From Acheta domesticus (Eukaryota > Arthropoda > Insecta > Orthoptera > Gryllidae): a stretch of 64,000 nucleotides of DNA. Location of the stretch: contig JAHLJT010002630.1 in NCBI GenBank assembly GCA_031308135.1, positions 102,466,526 to 102,530,525 of the forward strand. Direction: 5' to 3'. Below are positions 1 to 10,480 of the stretch, one piece after another (positions within the stretch are counted from its first letter, which is position 1; every line of letters starts with the position of its first letter). The notes beneath the pieces were generated by a model. It saw nothing but the letters and a program-made list of their open reading frames with translations, made no database searches and had not been told where the DNA came from. Both the position numbers and the translations under genes were made by a program.

Positions 1-52
1 CCAAGCTTTAACTGTATGGAGAAGTCTCTAATGCAGAATTGAAATAATTCAT
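1..52. repeat. Direct repeat, copy 1 (second copy 1704-1756)
   Basis: The first 52 bases recur with few changes at 1704-1756. Shared words are CCAAGCTT, ATGGAGAAGT and GAAATAATTCATTGATT. In both places the block runs straight into a SINE (SINE-2 here, SINE-1 at 1757). It is probably the end of an interspersed element whose start is outside the window. Confidence 0.6.
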
Positions 53-55
53 TGA

Positions 56-205
56 TTCCATTCCAATATGGGAGAGACTATTTACTTCCCTTCGAAGGAG
101 GGTGTTCGAAGGATTTCCTTCTTCACAAATCCACATCTTCGATCGGATTTGAACCCACGAACTTGGGTATAACAACTTGGGCGGTACTCAAAATTACGCA
201 AGTTA
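56..205 (-). mobile_element. SINE-2 fragment (tRNA-derived)
   Basis: Matches the right-hand part of the family seen at 31575-31880 and 40881-41815: a CTTCGATCG block, then a tRNA-like segment. On the minus strand the segment carries a B-box-like GGGTTCAAATCC followed by the family-specific body, so the SINE reads right to left. The 3' half and tail are missing. Family membership is seen by direct comparison; the tRNA origin is inferred from the B-box. Confidence 0.55.
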
Positions 206-462
206 TTCTTTCATTGCTTTCCAACAATAATCTCAAATGTGGGGCCACCTCCATTCTATTACCTTCCAAATTTAACGAAATGGCAGATGGAATGAATGAA
301 GGGGTTATTAAGGCAAGATACTTGAAGGGCCAAGGACTCCCTTGCCCTTGGCGCTGCGGTCCCTCTGTGGGCGGAGCTCGCCTTACAAAGGGCGGGGCAC
401 AAGGAGATGATCATACCATTGCGTGCCGCCCGACAATGCTGATTCCGCAGCTCTCGGGACCA

Positions 463-878
463 ATCTAGCGGCCGGCTGCTCTCTTCGGTAGTTTTCCGTG
501 GTTTCTCCGATCAACACCAGGCGAATGCCGGAGCACTACCCTAACAAACGGGCCACGGACCGCGCGCGATCTTTCCTTCCTCTTCCTTGTCCTATTCTCA
601 CCCCTCACACACACACTAACATACATTACACTATCACACATGCCGAGAGACCAGTCGGGAGCTTAGAGCTTGTCTCGGCTGGGGCGGTGCCCCGCTGGTG
701 GGAGATACCTGGTCGAGGGGAAACCCCGCTAGTCGACGGTAGGTCGTTGCCGGGTCTTGCCATCCAGCGGGGAAAATATCACCGCCACCTCCCGAGAAAA
801 AACACACACTACACTTACGGGACTAATGACCTCTGTGGTTCACGCGCTCGGAATCACGAATCAATCAATCAATCAATC
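463..878 (+). mobile_element. SINE-1 copy, 5'-truncated
   Basis: Starts in the conserved GCGGCCGGCTGCTC block, continues through TTTTCCGTGGTTTCTCC, GCCACGGACCGCGCGC and CGGCTGGGGCGGTGCCCCGC, and ends in a short (AATC)n run. The tRNA-like head found in full copies (32166-32731, 41183-41725) is absent. Open frames here are by-products of the GC-rich SINE body. Confidence 0.85.
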
Positions 879-1002
879 CGGGCCAATGAATGTGAGGATT
901 CGCGGGCAATGGGCGAGGCGGTATTTCATATGCGGCTACAGAGGATTTCCGAGATAACTTTAATTGCAATGTTAACCCGGCGATGGATGGGTGAAGATAT
1001 GT

Positions 1003-1540
1003 AACACGAATAGATGGACTGATTCTGAGAGACCCGGGTTCAAAAATACGAATTACATAGCAAATATTCTGTTTTTGTCACTGTTTAGAGGACTGTATTA
1101 CGTTAGTTTGATATAAAAGAAAGCATTATTGTTAATACATTATGAATTTATTATTTTTATCAAAACATTTTGGTAAATTTAAGGAGAAGCGCAATGAGGC
1201 CTGCCTAAAACCCATCCTCGTCATATCACTGGAAAAGATTAACTCATTTCTGACATTACAGTTCAACTTGACGTTGGTTAAACGTAATATTACACAAAAA
1301 TATCGAAATAATAAATAATTCTATTAATATCAATAAGTGCCTACTCGATTACAGTTACACGAACGGATGGGTTGGGTCTCAGAGACCCAAGCAGGAAACA
1401 AGTTACGCATATAATCAAGTATACGACCTATAAGGCAATAACTACCACACTGAACGTTTCATTTGCAAATAAAAGAAAAATAGAGAGGTGATCAGGCTTC
1501 TGGTAATATCTGTATGTGAATGGCTGAAGTTTTTGTAACA
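1003..1540 (+). repeat. Interspersed repeat A, copy 1 (inverted copy at 45425-45975)
   Basis: The reverse complement of this stretch matches 45425-45975 over most of its length, for example CATACAGATA, GAAACGTTCA, TTATATGCGTAA and CCCAACCCATCCGTTC. Within it a block starting near CACGAA and GATGG is repeated about 345 bp apart (near 1003 and 1350), each followed by GAGACC. The second carries the palindrome GGGTCTCAGAGACCC. No protein was recognised, and the class of element is unknown. Confidence 0.65.
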
Positions 1541-1703
1541 TTGTGGATCTCGTATACCCAACCCTGTTCCCGGGTTGAAGTGCAATATGTTGTGTGGAAA
1601 CATTACGTGAAGATCTATGTACATTTTATATTTAATTACTCCTATTATTTATATTTTCAGAATGACAATATGATTATCTCTGAAGAGCAACTTCGTTGCA
1701 TAA

Positions 1704-1756
1704 CCAAGCTTCAACTATATGGAGAAGTGTCTAATTCAGAGTTGAAATAATTCATT
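1704..1756. repeat. Direct repeat, copy 2 (first copy 1-52)
   Basis: Same block as 1-52, abutting the tail of the SINE-1 copy that starts at 1757. The ATTCATTGATTGATT run may be where the two elements meet. Confidence 0.55.
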
Positions 1757-2045
1757 GATTGATTAGTGATTCCGGATATGTCATTAGGTCTTTAGTCCCG
1801 TAAGTGTACTGCTTGTTTTGTCGCGGGAGGTGCTGATAATCTTCCCCCACTGGCTGATGGGATCGTCCAGGAACCAGTATCGACTTACGGGTTTTCCCTA
1901 GCCAGGTATCTCCCACCATCGGGGCACCATACGGGGCTGAACAAGTCCTAAGCTCTCTTCCGGTATGTGTGGCGGTGAAGTGCATGTAAGTGTGTGTGTA
2001 AGGGGGTGAGTATACGACAAAGAAGAGAAGGAAAGTGGCGCTCAC
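1757..2045 (-). mobile_element. SINE-1 copy, partial
   Basis: Minus-oriented copy. The (GATT)n tail complement lies on the left, followed by the complement of CCCGTAAGTGTACT, a divergent body with GTATCTCCCACC, and the CA/TG-rich central block. It stops near 2045, before the GCCACGG and tRNA-like parts, so it is truncated at its 5' end. It is more divergent than most copies here. Confidence 0.75.
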
Positions 2046-5000
2046 TTAATCACTTCTTATGAATACTCTCTTCTACAGATTCACCTATTTTTATGTCATT
2101 CTGGGTGTTGAAATTTTCGCAAATATCTGTGTAATTAAACACATTACAAGCCAGCTTTGCTTCAGGGATCTAGGTGCCGTGAACTGATGCACCAGCCTAG
2201 CTAAGCCCTTGAACTTGCAGAGAGGAATCTTGATATATTGAACGAAGTTTTGACAAAAAGTTAACAAGTACAACAAATTGTCAAAGAGTAAATTTATTGA
2301 ATAATAAATACGTAGAATCCTCCTGTATTTGTACTTATTTTATTTACAAGATTACTTGCATCTTAGAGTTATTAATATTGTATTTATTATTTTTAATGTG
2401 GCTCAAATTCGAGTATTCATATTTCGAGAAAATAAGAAAAAGACCTATACCCCAAATGTTATACATTTCTATGAATTTAAAAATGGATACCAGAACTTAG
2501 CTTAATAAACAACTGAATAATGAAATACGAGTTTATATTATTTTTTCTAAATTTGGTAATCCTGTCACATGCGCTTTGAATTTTTTTGTTTACAATTTTT
2601 TTATTCGGATAAATCTAATTTTACACACAAAGTACTTTTACTCTAATTAGTGTACGATTTAAATTGCATAATTAAAATATTAATAAATCATTCTCTTCTA
2701 ATAAGATTATCTTTAACTGCGAAATTAAAGATTCATTGAATACCAAACTGCATAATTCAATTAACATTATAAATTAATTAATACTTTTTTTTAAAATTTA
2801 GCCATCCTGTCAGATTCTCCGGTAAACTCAACGAAATCACACAAAATGTTTCGTGGACCTCTTTACACTTTCGTTATTTTGACACGCAGCACATTAAATT
2901 AAATGAAGAGATATCAGCTTTAATAAAAATATCGCTGTACTGCAGAAAGAGTACCGTTCGCCGTCAAGGGACGAGTTATTACACGAATACAATATCGTAG
3001 CCGCCATCACTGATTGCAAGGCTCAGGAAGTGATGAGCTTTATGAGGATTATCGCAAGATTAATTACCTAATAAGCTGCTAATACGCAGTTTGCACAGTC
3101 AATTTTGTTTTATTGGTGCTCCGCCCGCATGCGTCACATTTGAAGCCCTGCGTTAGTGACGACCTCATCCGTTGGTATCTCGCTCGTATAAGCTCGTTGG
3201 CTCTCCTCGTCATGAGACGAAATGAGGAGACATGACGACGGGAACCACCCCGGCAAACGAAATGTTTCATTACGAAAGATGTAAATTTTAGATGCGACAA
3301 CTCGACGTTTTGTGCACCCAAAAGAAAAATTATATAAATTGTACTGATGTTTCATACTGAGCTGTTTAATAAATATTTACCTCATATCAATAATTATTAC
3401 TTTTTGTCATGTGAACCTATAAAATGTTTATTAGTTACATATTTTTCAGAAATCAAGATTGACGCACTATCCGGAGCTGAACAAGTCGAAGTCTTAAGTT
3501 TGTAACAATAAGAGTACAACACGTTTGTAATCCTATTGTTAATATTGCATGATTAAAAGAATCTAATATAGAAGTTCTTGGGTTTTGTTGAAACTAAAAC
3601 GGGACGAAAGCACTTCATAAATTATTATAAAAGCGGGATGAAATGAACTGAGGTTTCTGGCTTTTAAAATAAGTCATAAAACGTATAATTTAGACATTCC
3701 TGATCATGTAAGAATCTTAACGATCATGTATCTTAACGAGAATTACTATCACTCCATAGAATCATCATAATTCATGACATTCGTCTTCAAACTCAGCAGT
3801 GTACTAACATTTCCAAAATTATATATTAGTCAGTGTCGTCTGCCTGTTTAAATCAATTAATGGCTGCATAGTTCGTAGAGGTATTCACAAAGTCTGTCAT
3901 TTAAAACGTTTATGAAGATTTTTTAAACTTTCTCTCCTTTGTACTCGTCATCATCACAATACTTTTAAATTCTGCAGTATTTTAATTCAAGAGTACAATT
4001 CTATTGTAATAGTACATTCTATTACACTAGTTAATTTTCTTATCATTCAAAAAGTATTTCTATAAAATGCCGTGCAGGAAGCGTGTATTTTTACAGTATT
4101 CTGACATGAAAGTTCACATTTTTTCAACACCAACCTCGAGACGTACCAGTTGTACAATTAGAAAACCAAATTCGTACCAACACCCGGACGGAAAAATAGT
4201 ACGTTTTCGTGATTGTCAATTAACGTTTTTCTACTCCCATTGTATAATTCTTTTATTAGATGGCTGCTACTCGTTGCTTAACAATAGTCATTGAGTCATT
4301 GGAGTACAGGTCTTTGGGCAATCACTCACGAGTTTACAGTTAAGAAGTAAATGAATCACTGGTCATCGTATTACCAATATAATTTTTTGGAATGTGGGTA
4401 TTACTTTGCTAGATAAGCCGTGGGGAGGTGACGGTAATTCACACATGCCTCCCACCCTGGTTTCAAAAATTCAGTATAAAATATGAAAAGAAGAGCATTT
4501 GAAGAAGAATGAATAACCCTTTGAAAATTGCATCAGTTATTAATTGGATACAAACGAACAGATGCTGAACTCTGAGGACATTTCTTTGATAAATTAATTC
4601 CTACGTTAACTAATGTACTGCTCTTTTAAATGCCGACTGTGGTTATGCTGAACCAATGCCAGCTGGGAGAGATGAAGTCCGTTATGTGGCGTTGCATGGC
4701 AGGCACCACGTAACAACTGTTCAATGGCAACTATAACTTGTAAAAGATATCATTAGTCGTCGCAAAAGTACAATATACACTCGTATGAAGTTTACCATAC
4801 ATGTTTCTCGCTCGTAACGTAATATCACTTCACATTCATGTGAAATGATGATTTGCATTTTATCGAACCGGTTCAAATCTAGTGTGGCGAAATTCACTTT
4901 ATAAAAAACGTAAATAAAGTATAATGTATTAATGTATTTGAAGCACACGCAAACCGGACACGAACTTCATGCACTGAGGTTACAGCTCCGTATGACACTG

Positions 5001-6030
5001 ACTCAGAATCTGGCACCCCAACAGTTGGATTCTTGTATACTTTCGATAAGATAAGGGACTAAAATAATTCCTTTCGATAACTTATGCGCAGTTGGAAATA
5101 TGAGGGTGCACGTGACTTGTTTTCAAAACATCCACTAAGACCACTTAAGTACTAGTCGTAATTGAGCGTGACTACCAGACACGAGAATAAAGACGGCAAT
5201 CTTCGAATACAGAAGGTAAAAAAACACGAAAGCATAATTTTGTTGATATGAAAATGGTATGAAGGTGAACTGAAAAAATATTTCATTTTTACGTAGATTT
5301 TGTGCGTATTGATTCTACGTATCTTACAAGAGAAATTTCAATGTTTTTGGCTTAATAGCAAAATACGGTACGATACGACATAAATATACAGAATATTTAA
5401 AAACTGTGACGTGATATGAAATTTTTATTGAGATATAGGTAATCTACGTATAAAATAGAGTATGTTACGCACTCTACCTTTCTGGAGGTAAACAAATTGT
5501 TCCATAGTGTTATTTTATTCTCTTAAACCATCAAAGAATGTTGTAATCGTGCCTATGTGCTTACCCAGTACATATTTTTTCCGACACATTCAGATATTTT
5601 AACTGTTAATTGGTGAACAGAATACTCACTGATGTAAAATGTGGTAAAACAAATTTTTTTTAGTTTCGGGTAACTTCGTTTTAACAAGAACTTGCAAATT
5701 TTTTATTATTTTTTGCAAACATACAACTACAAATTAAAGTTTATATGTCTATAATGAAAAATATATCGGAAGGCCGCTTAATTTAACGTGTTGTGTCTAA
5801 TCTAGGGCAATGGCCGCGAGTTGGCCAGACCTGTGGTAGAGTATTACGTTCCTACGGTTAGACATCTGAAGCGTCTGAATAGCATCAAATGCATTCTTCT
5901 CGTTTTCAATGTTTTTCACTTTGTGTTTGTAGAGTGGTGTAGTTATAAATTCGTGCCCCGTCATAGAAACAGTATATAACTTCCTATTGAAGTTATACAT
6001 GGCAATAACACGCGGGAAAAAAATTCAGAG
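2046..6030. other. AT-rich stretch with no gene seen
   Basis: Long AT-rich intergenic or intronic DNA. All open frames are short, lack recognisable domains and have no convincing splice context. A small piece near 4795-4835 (CTCGCTCGTA then CGTAATATCACT) resembles part of interspersed repeat B near 52372. Nothing else was identified. Confidence 0.5.
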
Positions 6031-6039
6031 GATTGCAAA

Positions 6040-7137
6040 GCACAAGTGACCATTTTTCTGTTCTCTTGGCGCCGTGCAAGCGTGAAGGGCGGGACTCGAT
6101 CTGCGCGAAGTCATCAGAGGGCAGCTGGGCCCCGCCCTCGCCCTCCGGCCTTTGACCTTGACCCTTGCGCGGCTCCGACTGCGACGGACTATTCGCTCCC
6201 ATGCAGATGCCGTCCAGCTGCCCCGGACACATCCTCCTCCCCTCTGCATCCTTTCCACTCTTCGCCAGCCTTTCGTCCGTCCCTCCCCCCAAGCTCCACC
6301 CCGGACGCCCATCCCCCTCCTCCCCTCAACCCTCTTCCCCTCCACCATTCTCCCCCTTCACCTGCCTCCTCCGCCCCTCCCCGTCTGCCCGTCACCTTCC
6401 GCCCCAGCCCTTCCACCCCTAACTTTCCGCCCTCCCCTCCCCTACCTCCCCTCCCTCCCCTCCCTTCCGTTCCTTCCTTCTGGCCTTCCGCCATTCCTCT
6501 TGTCCGTCGCCCGCCCCTCGCCCCGCGCCCCTCGCCCGCCCCTCGCCCCGCCCCTCGCCCCGCCCCTCGCCCCGCCCCTCGCCCCGCCCCTCGCCCCGCC
6601 CCTCGCCCCGCCCCTCGCCCCGCCCCTCGCCCCGCCCCTCGCCCCGCCCCTCGCCCCGCCCCGCCCCTCGCCCCGCCCCTCGCCCCGCCCCTCGCCCCGC
6701 CCCTCGCCCCGCCCCTCGCCCCGCCCCTCGCCCCGCCCCTCGCCCCGCCCCTCGCCCCGCCCCTCGCCCCGCCCCTCGCCCGCCCCTCGCCCGCCCCTCG
6801 CCCGCCCCTCGCCTGCCCCTCGCCAGCCTCTCACCCGCCCCTCGCCCTTCCCCTTCCCACGACCGGTCCAGGCAGCAACCTTCACCGCCTGGCCTCCCTT
6901 CTCAACCACTCTCTGCCGCTGCCTGCCGCCACCCAGGGCTACGCGATGGCTCTCTCCGTGCGACAGCCGCCCCGCGGGGAATCCCCGCCCCTTCAGCTCC
7001 TCACACGTGCCGCGCCTGCGCACCGCCTCCTTCGCCCAAGGCTGCCTCCCGCGCAGGAGGGTCGTGGAGGGCGGCGGAGACGCGATGGCCCAGCTCAAGA
7101 ACTATAAAGCAGGTGGAGGACGGAGACGCATAGGCTG
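6040..7137. promoter_or_regulatory. GC island, possible promoter region
   Basis: Sharp shift from AT-rich flanks to very GC- and CpG-rich sequence. It contains a C-rich minisatellite (6510-6800) and, at its right end, CCTGCGCACC, ACACGTG and an ACTATAAAG TATA-like box near 7101. Long open frames on both strands come from the low-complexity repeat (Pro/Ala/Arg or Gly/Arg/Glu) and are not credible proteins. A CpG-island promoter is an inference, as no transcript start or coding exon is visible. Confidence 0.35.
6510..6800. repeat. 12-bp C-rich minisatellite
   Basis: About 22 tandem copies of CCCCGCCCCTCG, almost perfect, with one phase slip near 6660, fading into CCGCCCCTCGC variants at each end. 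The minus strand reads GGGGCGAGGGGC, regular G-runs able to form G-quadruplexes. The 12-bp period keeps all frames open, which explains the APRP/PLAP-type translations. Confidence 0.95.
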
Positions 7138-7625
7138 AGGCGACGGTGGCAGAGTTTTCCACACTAGCTTGTCAGGTAGGTCGAATTCGGTCGCTGTCCG
7201 GAGAAGAATTCTGGCGGCCAGCTGCTCTTATCAGTAGTTTTCCGTGGTTTCTCCGATCAGCACCAGGGGAATGCCGGAGCAGTTCCCTAACAAACGAGCC
7301 ACGGACCGCGCGCAAACTTTCCTTCTTCTTCCTTGTCCTATCCTCTCCTCTTACACACACACACAGACACACACTTACACTAACATGCACTACACTGCCA
7401 TACATGCCAGGAGACCGGTCGGGAGCTTAGAGCTTGTCCCGGCTGGGGCGGTGCCCCGCTGGTGGGAGATAGCTAGTGGAGGGGAAAAGACAGCTGTCCG
7501 ACTGGTAGGTCGGCGCCGGATCTCGCCATCCAGCGGGAGAAGACCACCGCCATCTCCCGAGGAAAACATGCAGTACACTTATGGGACTAATTACCCTAGT
7601 AGTTGACGCGTCCGGTATCAAATAT
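7138..7625 (+). mobile_element. SINE-1 copy, nearly full body
   Basis: Begins at GGCGACGGTGGCAGAGTTTTCC (split across 7138-7160), the junction just after the tRNA-like head in full copies, and contains every body block to CTTATGGGACTAATTACC. A CA-rich microsatellite sits in the middle (7351-7385). The tRNA head and the (AATC)n tail are missing or eroded. Confidence 0.85.
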
Positions 7626-7726
7626 CAACATAATGTGCTAATTTGCCATAGAAAACTACCAACCAGAGCAGCCGTCAAGTAAATTCTCTTCTAGACGTGG
7701 TTGAATTTGAACCAGCTATGTAGGTA

Positions 7727-7899
7727 CACTGCGATTTTGGTAAGTCTACCCCTGAAAGAAATCGGCTGTTTCGCTGCCATCCAATCGGAAGCTTATATGT
7801 CGCTACAGTGACGTCACTATAGTGACGTCCAACCTCACGATTTGACGAATCCGTCAACAGCTGATTCCTGTCAGGGGCAGAGTTGCGAAAATCGCAGTA
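7727..7899. mobile_element. Palindromic MITE with TA target site, short variant
   Basis: Terminal inverted repeats CACTGCGATTTTGG on the left and AAAATCGCAGTA on the right, flanked by TA on each side. CCCCTGA is followed by inverted CAGGGGC further in. These ends match the MITEs at 40536 and 44495. The centre differs and holds its own palindrome, GTGACGTCACTATAGTGACG. It has no coding capacity. TA duplication points to Tc1/mariner-type mobilisation (inference). Confidence 0.75.
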
Positions 7900-8200
7900 T
7901 AGCTTCGGAAACTCACCTCCGTTTCAAATACCCACGACCTCCTGGTCAACGACAGCTACAGAGGAGATGTTGTCTCTGAACCATACCAGTGAGCACGTCC
8001 CCTTGAAGAATAACACGCTCCTGTGGAAGGGCTATGTGCTGTGCATTCAATTAACGGCCTGTCATATGGCGTTCTGTCCATCAGGCGATTGGCATGCATA
8101 AGGCATGAGCCCCTTCCCCCCCCTTCCGCTCTGCTCCCCGGGGACTCTTATCGAACAACCGTCGGCGGCTGTTTCACGTGTCATGGAACGTCGGCTGCCA

Positions 8201-8269
8201 GGGCGACGCAGTGCCCTCTGGAATACAAAGCCTGGCGACGATTTTGTGACGTAAGCACGAGTAGGCCCA
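8201..8269. promoter_or_regulatory. Left arm of a promoter-like inverted repeat
   Basis: This block is inverted at 9690-9770. Both arms carry CAGTGCCCTCT, GAATACAAAGCCTGGCGACG and GAGTAGGCCCA, with one substitution in the central 32 bases and an 11-bp indel. The arm lies just upstream of the THAP 5' exon. It has a CRE-like TGACGTAAG, where the right arm has a perfect TGACGTCA. Promoter function is inferred from these motifs and the position. Confidence 0.5.
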
Positions 8270-8378
8270 TGAAGAGACTCTCCGGCCGGATACTCCGTGT
8301 GTTATGCGTGTTGCTATGTTGTGTTAGTTGTGATTTTTCAGCAATTTTATTATTTTTATTTACGGAAATTTGAACTTG
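8270..8378 (+). other. Probable 5' UTR exon of the THAP gene
   Basis: The sequence ends in ACTTG followed by a strong donor GTAAGT at 8379-8384, and the next acceptor (TTTCATTTACAG) ends at 8606, just before the THAP start codon. The transcript start is not visible; I place it in the promoter-like block that ends at 8269. No in-frame start codon precedes the THAP start in the downstream exon. Exon assignment is by splice-signal reading only. Confidence 0.4.
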
Positions 8379-8606
8379 GTAAGTACAATTTATTAACAGT
8401 AGTTTCTGATTAAGTTCGCTTTACGTCTTAGATCTAAAATTAAGGCAAATATAAGCAAATGATATATTTGTGCTTCAATTTGTAAAAATGTGTTACGAGG
8501 CTTTTAGGTTATTGTGCATATTGGTCATACAGGATACATTTAGGACTTAAGTAAACATATGTTAAAAAATTCGTTACTATTCAAACCCTCATTGTTTCAT
8601 TTACAG

Positions 8607-8778
8607 CTCATCACAATAATGCCTTTCAAGTATTGTGTACCCAATTGTAAAGGCAACTACCGAAATGGCCGTGCTGTTAGCGTGTTCAGCTTTCCCAATG
8701 AGAAAGAGCCAAGGAGTGCGTGGATCAAAGCTATTCGTAGAGAGAAAACTTTCATACCCAACAATAACTCAAGGATAG
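8607..8778 (+). CDS. THAP-domain zinc finger, N-terminal coding exon
   Basis: The start codon at 8619 opens a protein beginning MPFKYCVPNCKGNY, followed by VSVFSFPNEKEPRSAWIKAI. This is the THAP pattern: a C2CH zinc site beginning with C-x3/4-C near the N-terminus, then F-x-FP and a conserved W in W-x-x-A-I. THAP domains bind DNA in a sequence-specific way and occur in nuclear regulators and in P-element-type transposases. The exon has a clean acceptor (TTTACAG, 8606) and donor (AG/GTATTT, 8779), and splits the domain before its last Cys and His and the AVPTIF-like end. No next THAP exon was found before a Penelope-type relic at 8850-9175, so the rest lies far downstream or is lost. It could be a host THAP gene or a P-element-like transposase remnant; I lean to a host-type 5' exon because the splice sites are intact. 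Confidence 0.7.
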
Positions 8779-8849
8779 GTATTTAAAAAATGCTTTAAAC
8801 TTGCAAACGTTGGTGATAGTGATAGTAATAGTTGTGGTAATAGTTATTG

Positions 8850-9175
8850 AAATGTTGCAAAATGGATTCAATCTTTGCCTCATCAACAATTAATACGGTC
8901 TCATCCACATATTTAGTACAAAATATTATTTCATTTTGTCTTAAGATGACTGTGTCTGCTGAATAACCGATTCAGAAAAGAGTGGGTCATGGGTCCACTC
9001 ATGGGTCCACCTATTGGAGTCCCCTGTTTTTGTTTGTAACAAGAATCACGGAACTTGAAGAATTTGTTATTCAACATTAATCTACTTGCTAGCAGGATCT
9101 CTTCATTCGGTATTTTAAATGAATTTTCCTTATCAAGTTTTTCGTTCAGAGCTTCAAATATTACGTTATGTGTGA
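8850..9175 (-). pseudogene. Penelope-like element reverse transcriptase relic
   Basis: The minus-strand translation gives LNEKLDKENSFKIPNEEILL, then NNKFFKFRDSCYKQKQGTPI followed directly by GGPMSG. This fits the Penelope/telomerase-like RT core: F-x-F/Y, Y-x-Q-x-x-G-T/L-x-M/I-G-x-P-x-S. About 20 codons on, after a stop and frame disruption, comes F-C-T-K-Y-V-D-E, where the catalytic Y-V-D-D would be; the second Asp is replaced by Glu. Upstream and downstream RT motifs and any GIY-YIG endonuclease are absent. This is an inactive fragment of roughly 100 residues on the strand opposite the THAP exon, sitting in what would be its intron. Confidence 0.7.
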
Positions 9176-9689
9176 TGTCTTATGTGTTTTAATATATACA
9201 TAATTGTTACGTGATATCTCAGCTCGAAATCTAGCCTGCAGCATGATTCTGCTTCCGTACTTTTCTTTCCCAAAATATTTTAAATCGCCTATTCTGTAAA
9301 AATAATGTTTGTGTGTATTAATGTAGGATTATGTATGCATATGTATTGAGAAACTACTTAAATATTTTTGTTGTGTTACACAAACTATCTATTGAGTAAT
9401 ATATGTAAATTGTGACATGATTTTCTTCAAAATAAATTACTATTTCTAAAATTAATCAAAGTGTATTTTTATTAACTTCTGATTTTAATTTCGTTGATAG
9501 TTGTAGGAATTTTTTTTCTTTCAAAGAAACATTGTCCGAAAATAAAAGCAACATATTTCTAAAAATATGAATCCTTCAATTTTCGTTACCCAAATGTATT
9601 GGTGGAAAATGAAGTGCCAGGGAGTAATATATTGTGAAATGCTGTTGCTATTAAGTTCCGCATAGATCGTAGGCCCAAGGCGGGGCTGT

Positions 9690-9839
9690 TGGGCCTACTC
9701 ATCGTGACGTCATTGACAAGATGGCTGCCCGTCGCCAGGCTTTGTATTCTAGAGGGCACTGGGCGACGCCGCCCCAGGTGGCGGCCATTTCGGTCAACAT
9801 GGCGGGTGCGTTCAATAAGTCAAGACCATTCTCGGTGGG
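9690..9839 (+). promoter_or_regulatory. Promoter-like block, right arm of the inverted repeat, with short first exon
   Basis: TGACGTCA (CRE) at 9705, AAGATGGC (YY1-type) at 9718 and GGCGGCCATTT near 9781 lie just before CAACATGGCGGG, a good insect start context. The start codon at 9799 reads MAGAFNKSRPFSVG and reaches a donor GTAAGG at 9840. This layout of a TATA-less promoter with ATGGCGG-type motifs, then a short coding exon, is typical of housekeeping genes. The first 80 bp are inverted at 8201-8269, so two divergent promoters of common origin are plausible. No product was recognised; the coding claim rests on start context and donor only. Confidence 0.4.
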
Positions 9840-10134
9840 GTAAGGCCTATCTGACACTACGTTTTGAAGGGCATTATCATAGACTATTTCACTCATGTCT
9901 GTCCGCGTCGTAAGTAGCCAATGGTAAGCAAGGATATATTCAAATTAAGCCAATCCCAGATGTTTATCGCCATCAGTTTGTTTACCTTTTTTTATCGCTG
10001 TAAAACCTTTGTTTACCTTTTTAAGATAACGACAGCAGTTGTTTCGCCTCCAAAATAGCTTGTGTACATCAATATAATGTGACGTTTTGGTTATGTTTAA
10101 AACTTTGAAATAGAATATAATATTAAAAATTCAG

Positions 10135-10480
10135 TTTCGAAAAACAGCAAAAGGAACAAAGAAAGCGTGTGGAAGCAATTTCAAGAATTTTGTGAAGAAA
10201 TAAAATACAAATGGGCAGCACAAACTACAAATGAGGAATTTACACATATTTTAGGTAATTAATATACGAGGATTAGATGGTAAAGAGTACAAAGAATATG
10301 CTATCAATGAAACTTTATGCTATATGTGAAACTTTACAACAAAAGTTATTCAGGAAAATACTTTAATGAGTGCACACGTGTGTTCAGTGCATTCGAAATC
10401 GACGAATTCCGCTGCTAATTTATCTTGTACATCTTCCATTTCAAATACTTCCACGGAAGGGCAAGACTTGGAAAACAACT
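10135..10480 (+). pseudogene. Decayed coding segment, unknown family
   Basis: Frame 1 reads KRNKESVWKQFQEFCEEIKY, then KWAAQTTNEEFTHIL, and ends at a possible donor AG/GTAATT (10255). A second open piece from 10267, one frame over, reads RGLDGKEYKEYAINETLCYM, a stop, then NFTTKVIQENTLM. Residue composition looks like real protein and the two parts look continuous once the shift and the stop are allowed for. A possible acceptor TTCAG precedes at 10134; a weaker AACAG at 10147 would keep frame with the short exon ending at 9839. The layout loosely recalls the N-terminal region of recombinase-derived (Crypton/ZMYM-like) proteins, but that is a weak guess. The shift and stop mark it as a probable pseudogene or transposon relic. 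Confidence 0.35.

Noticed and set aside
498..1004. Forward frame of 168 codons starting MVSPINTRRMPEHYPN
   Set aside because: The same peptide start recurs in other SINE-1 copies (7244, and reverse at 41547). It is SINE body sequence, not a gene.
6046..7138. Long Pro/Ala/Arg-rich frames (over 300 codons) and the Gly/Arg/Glu-rich reverse frame
   Set aside because: They come from the 12-bp GC minisatellite, which keeps every frame open. No domain and no splice or start context.
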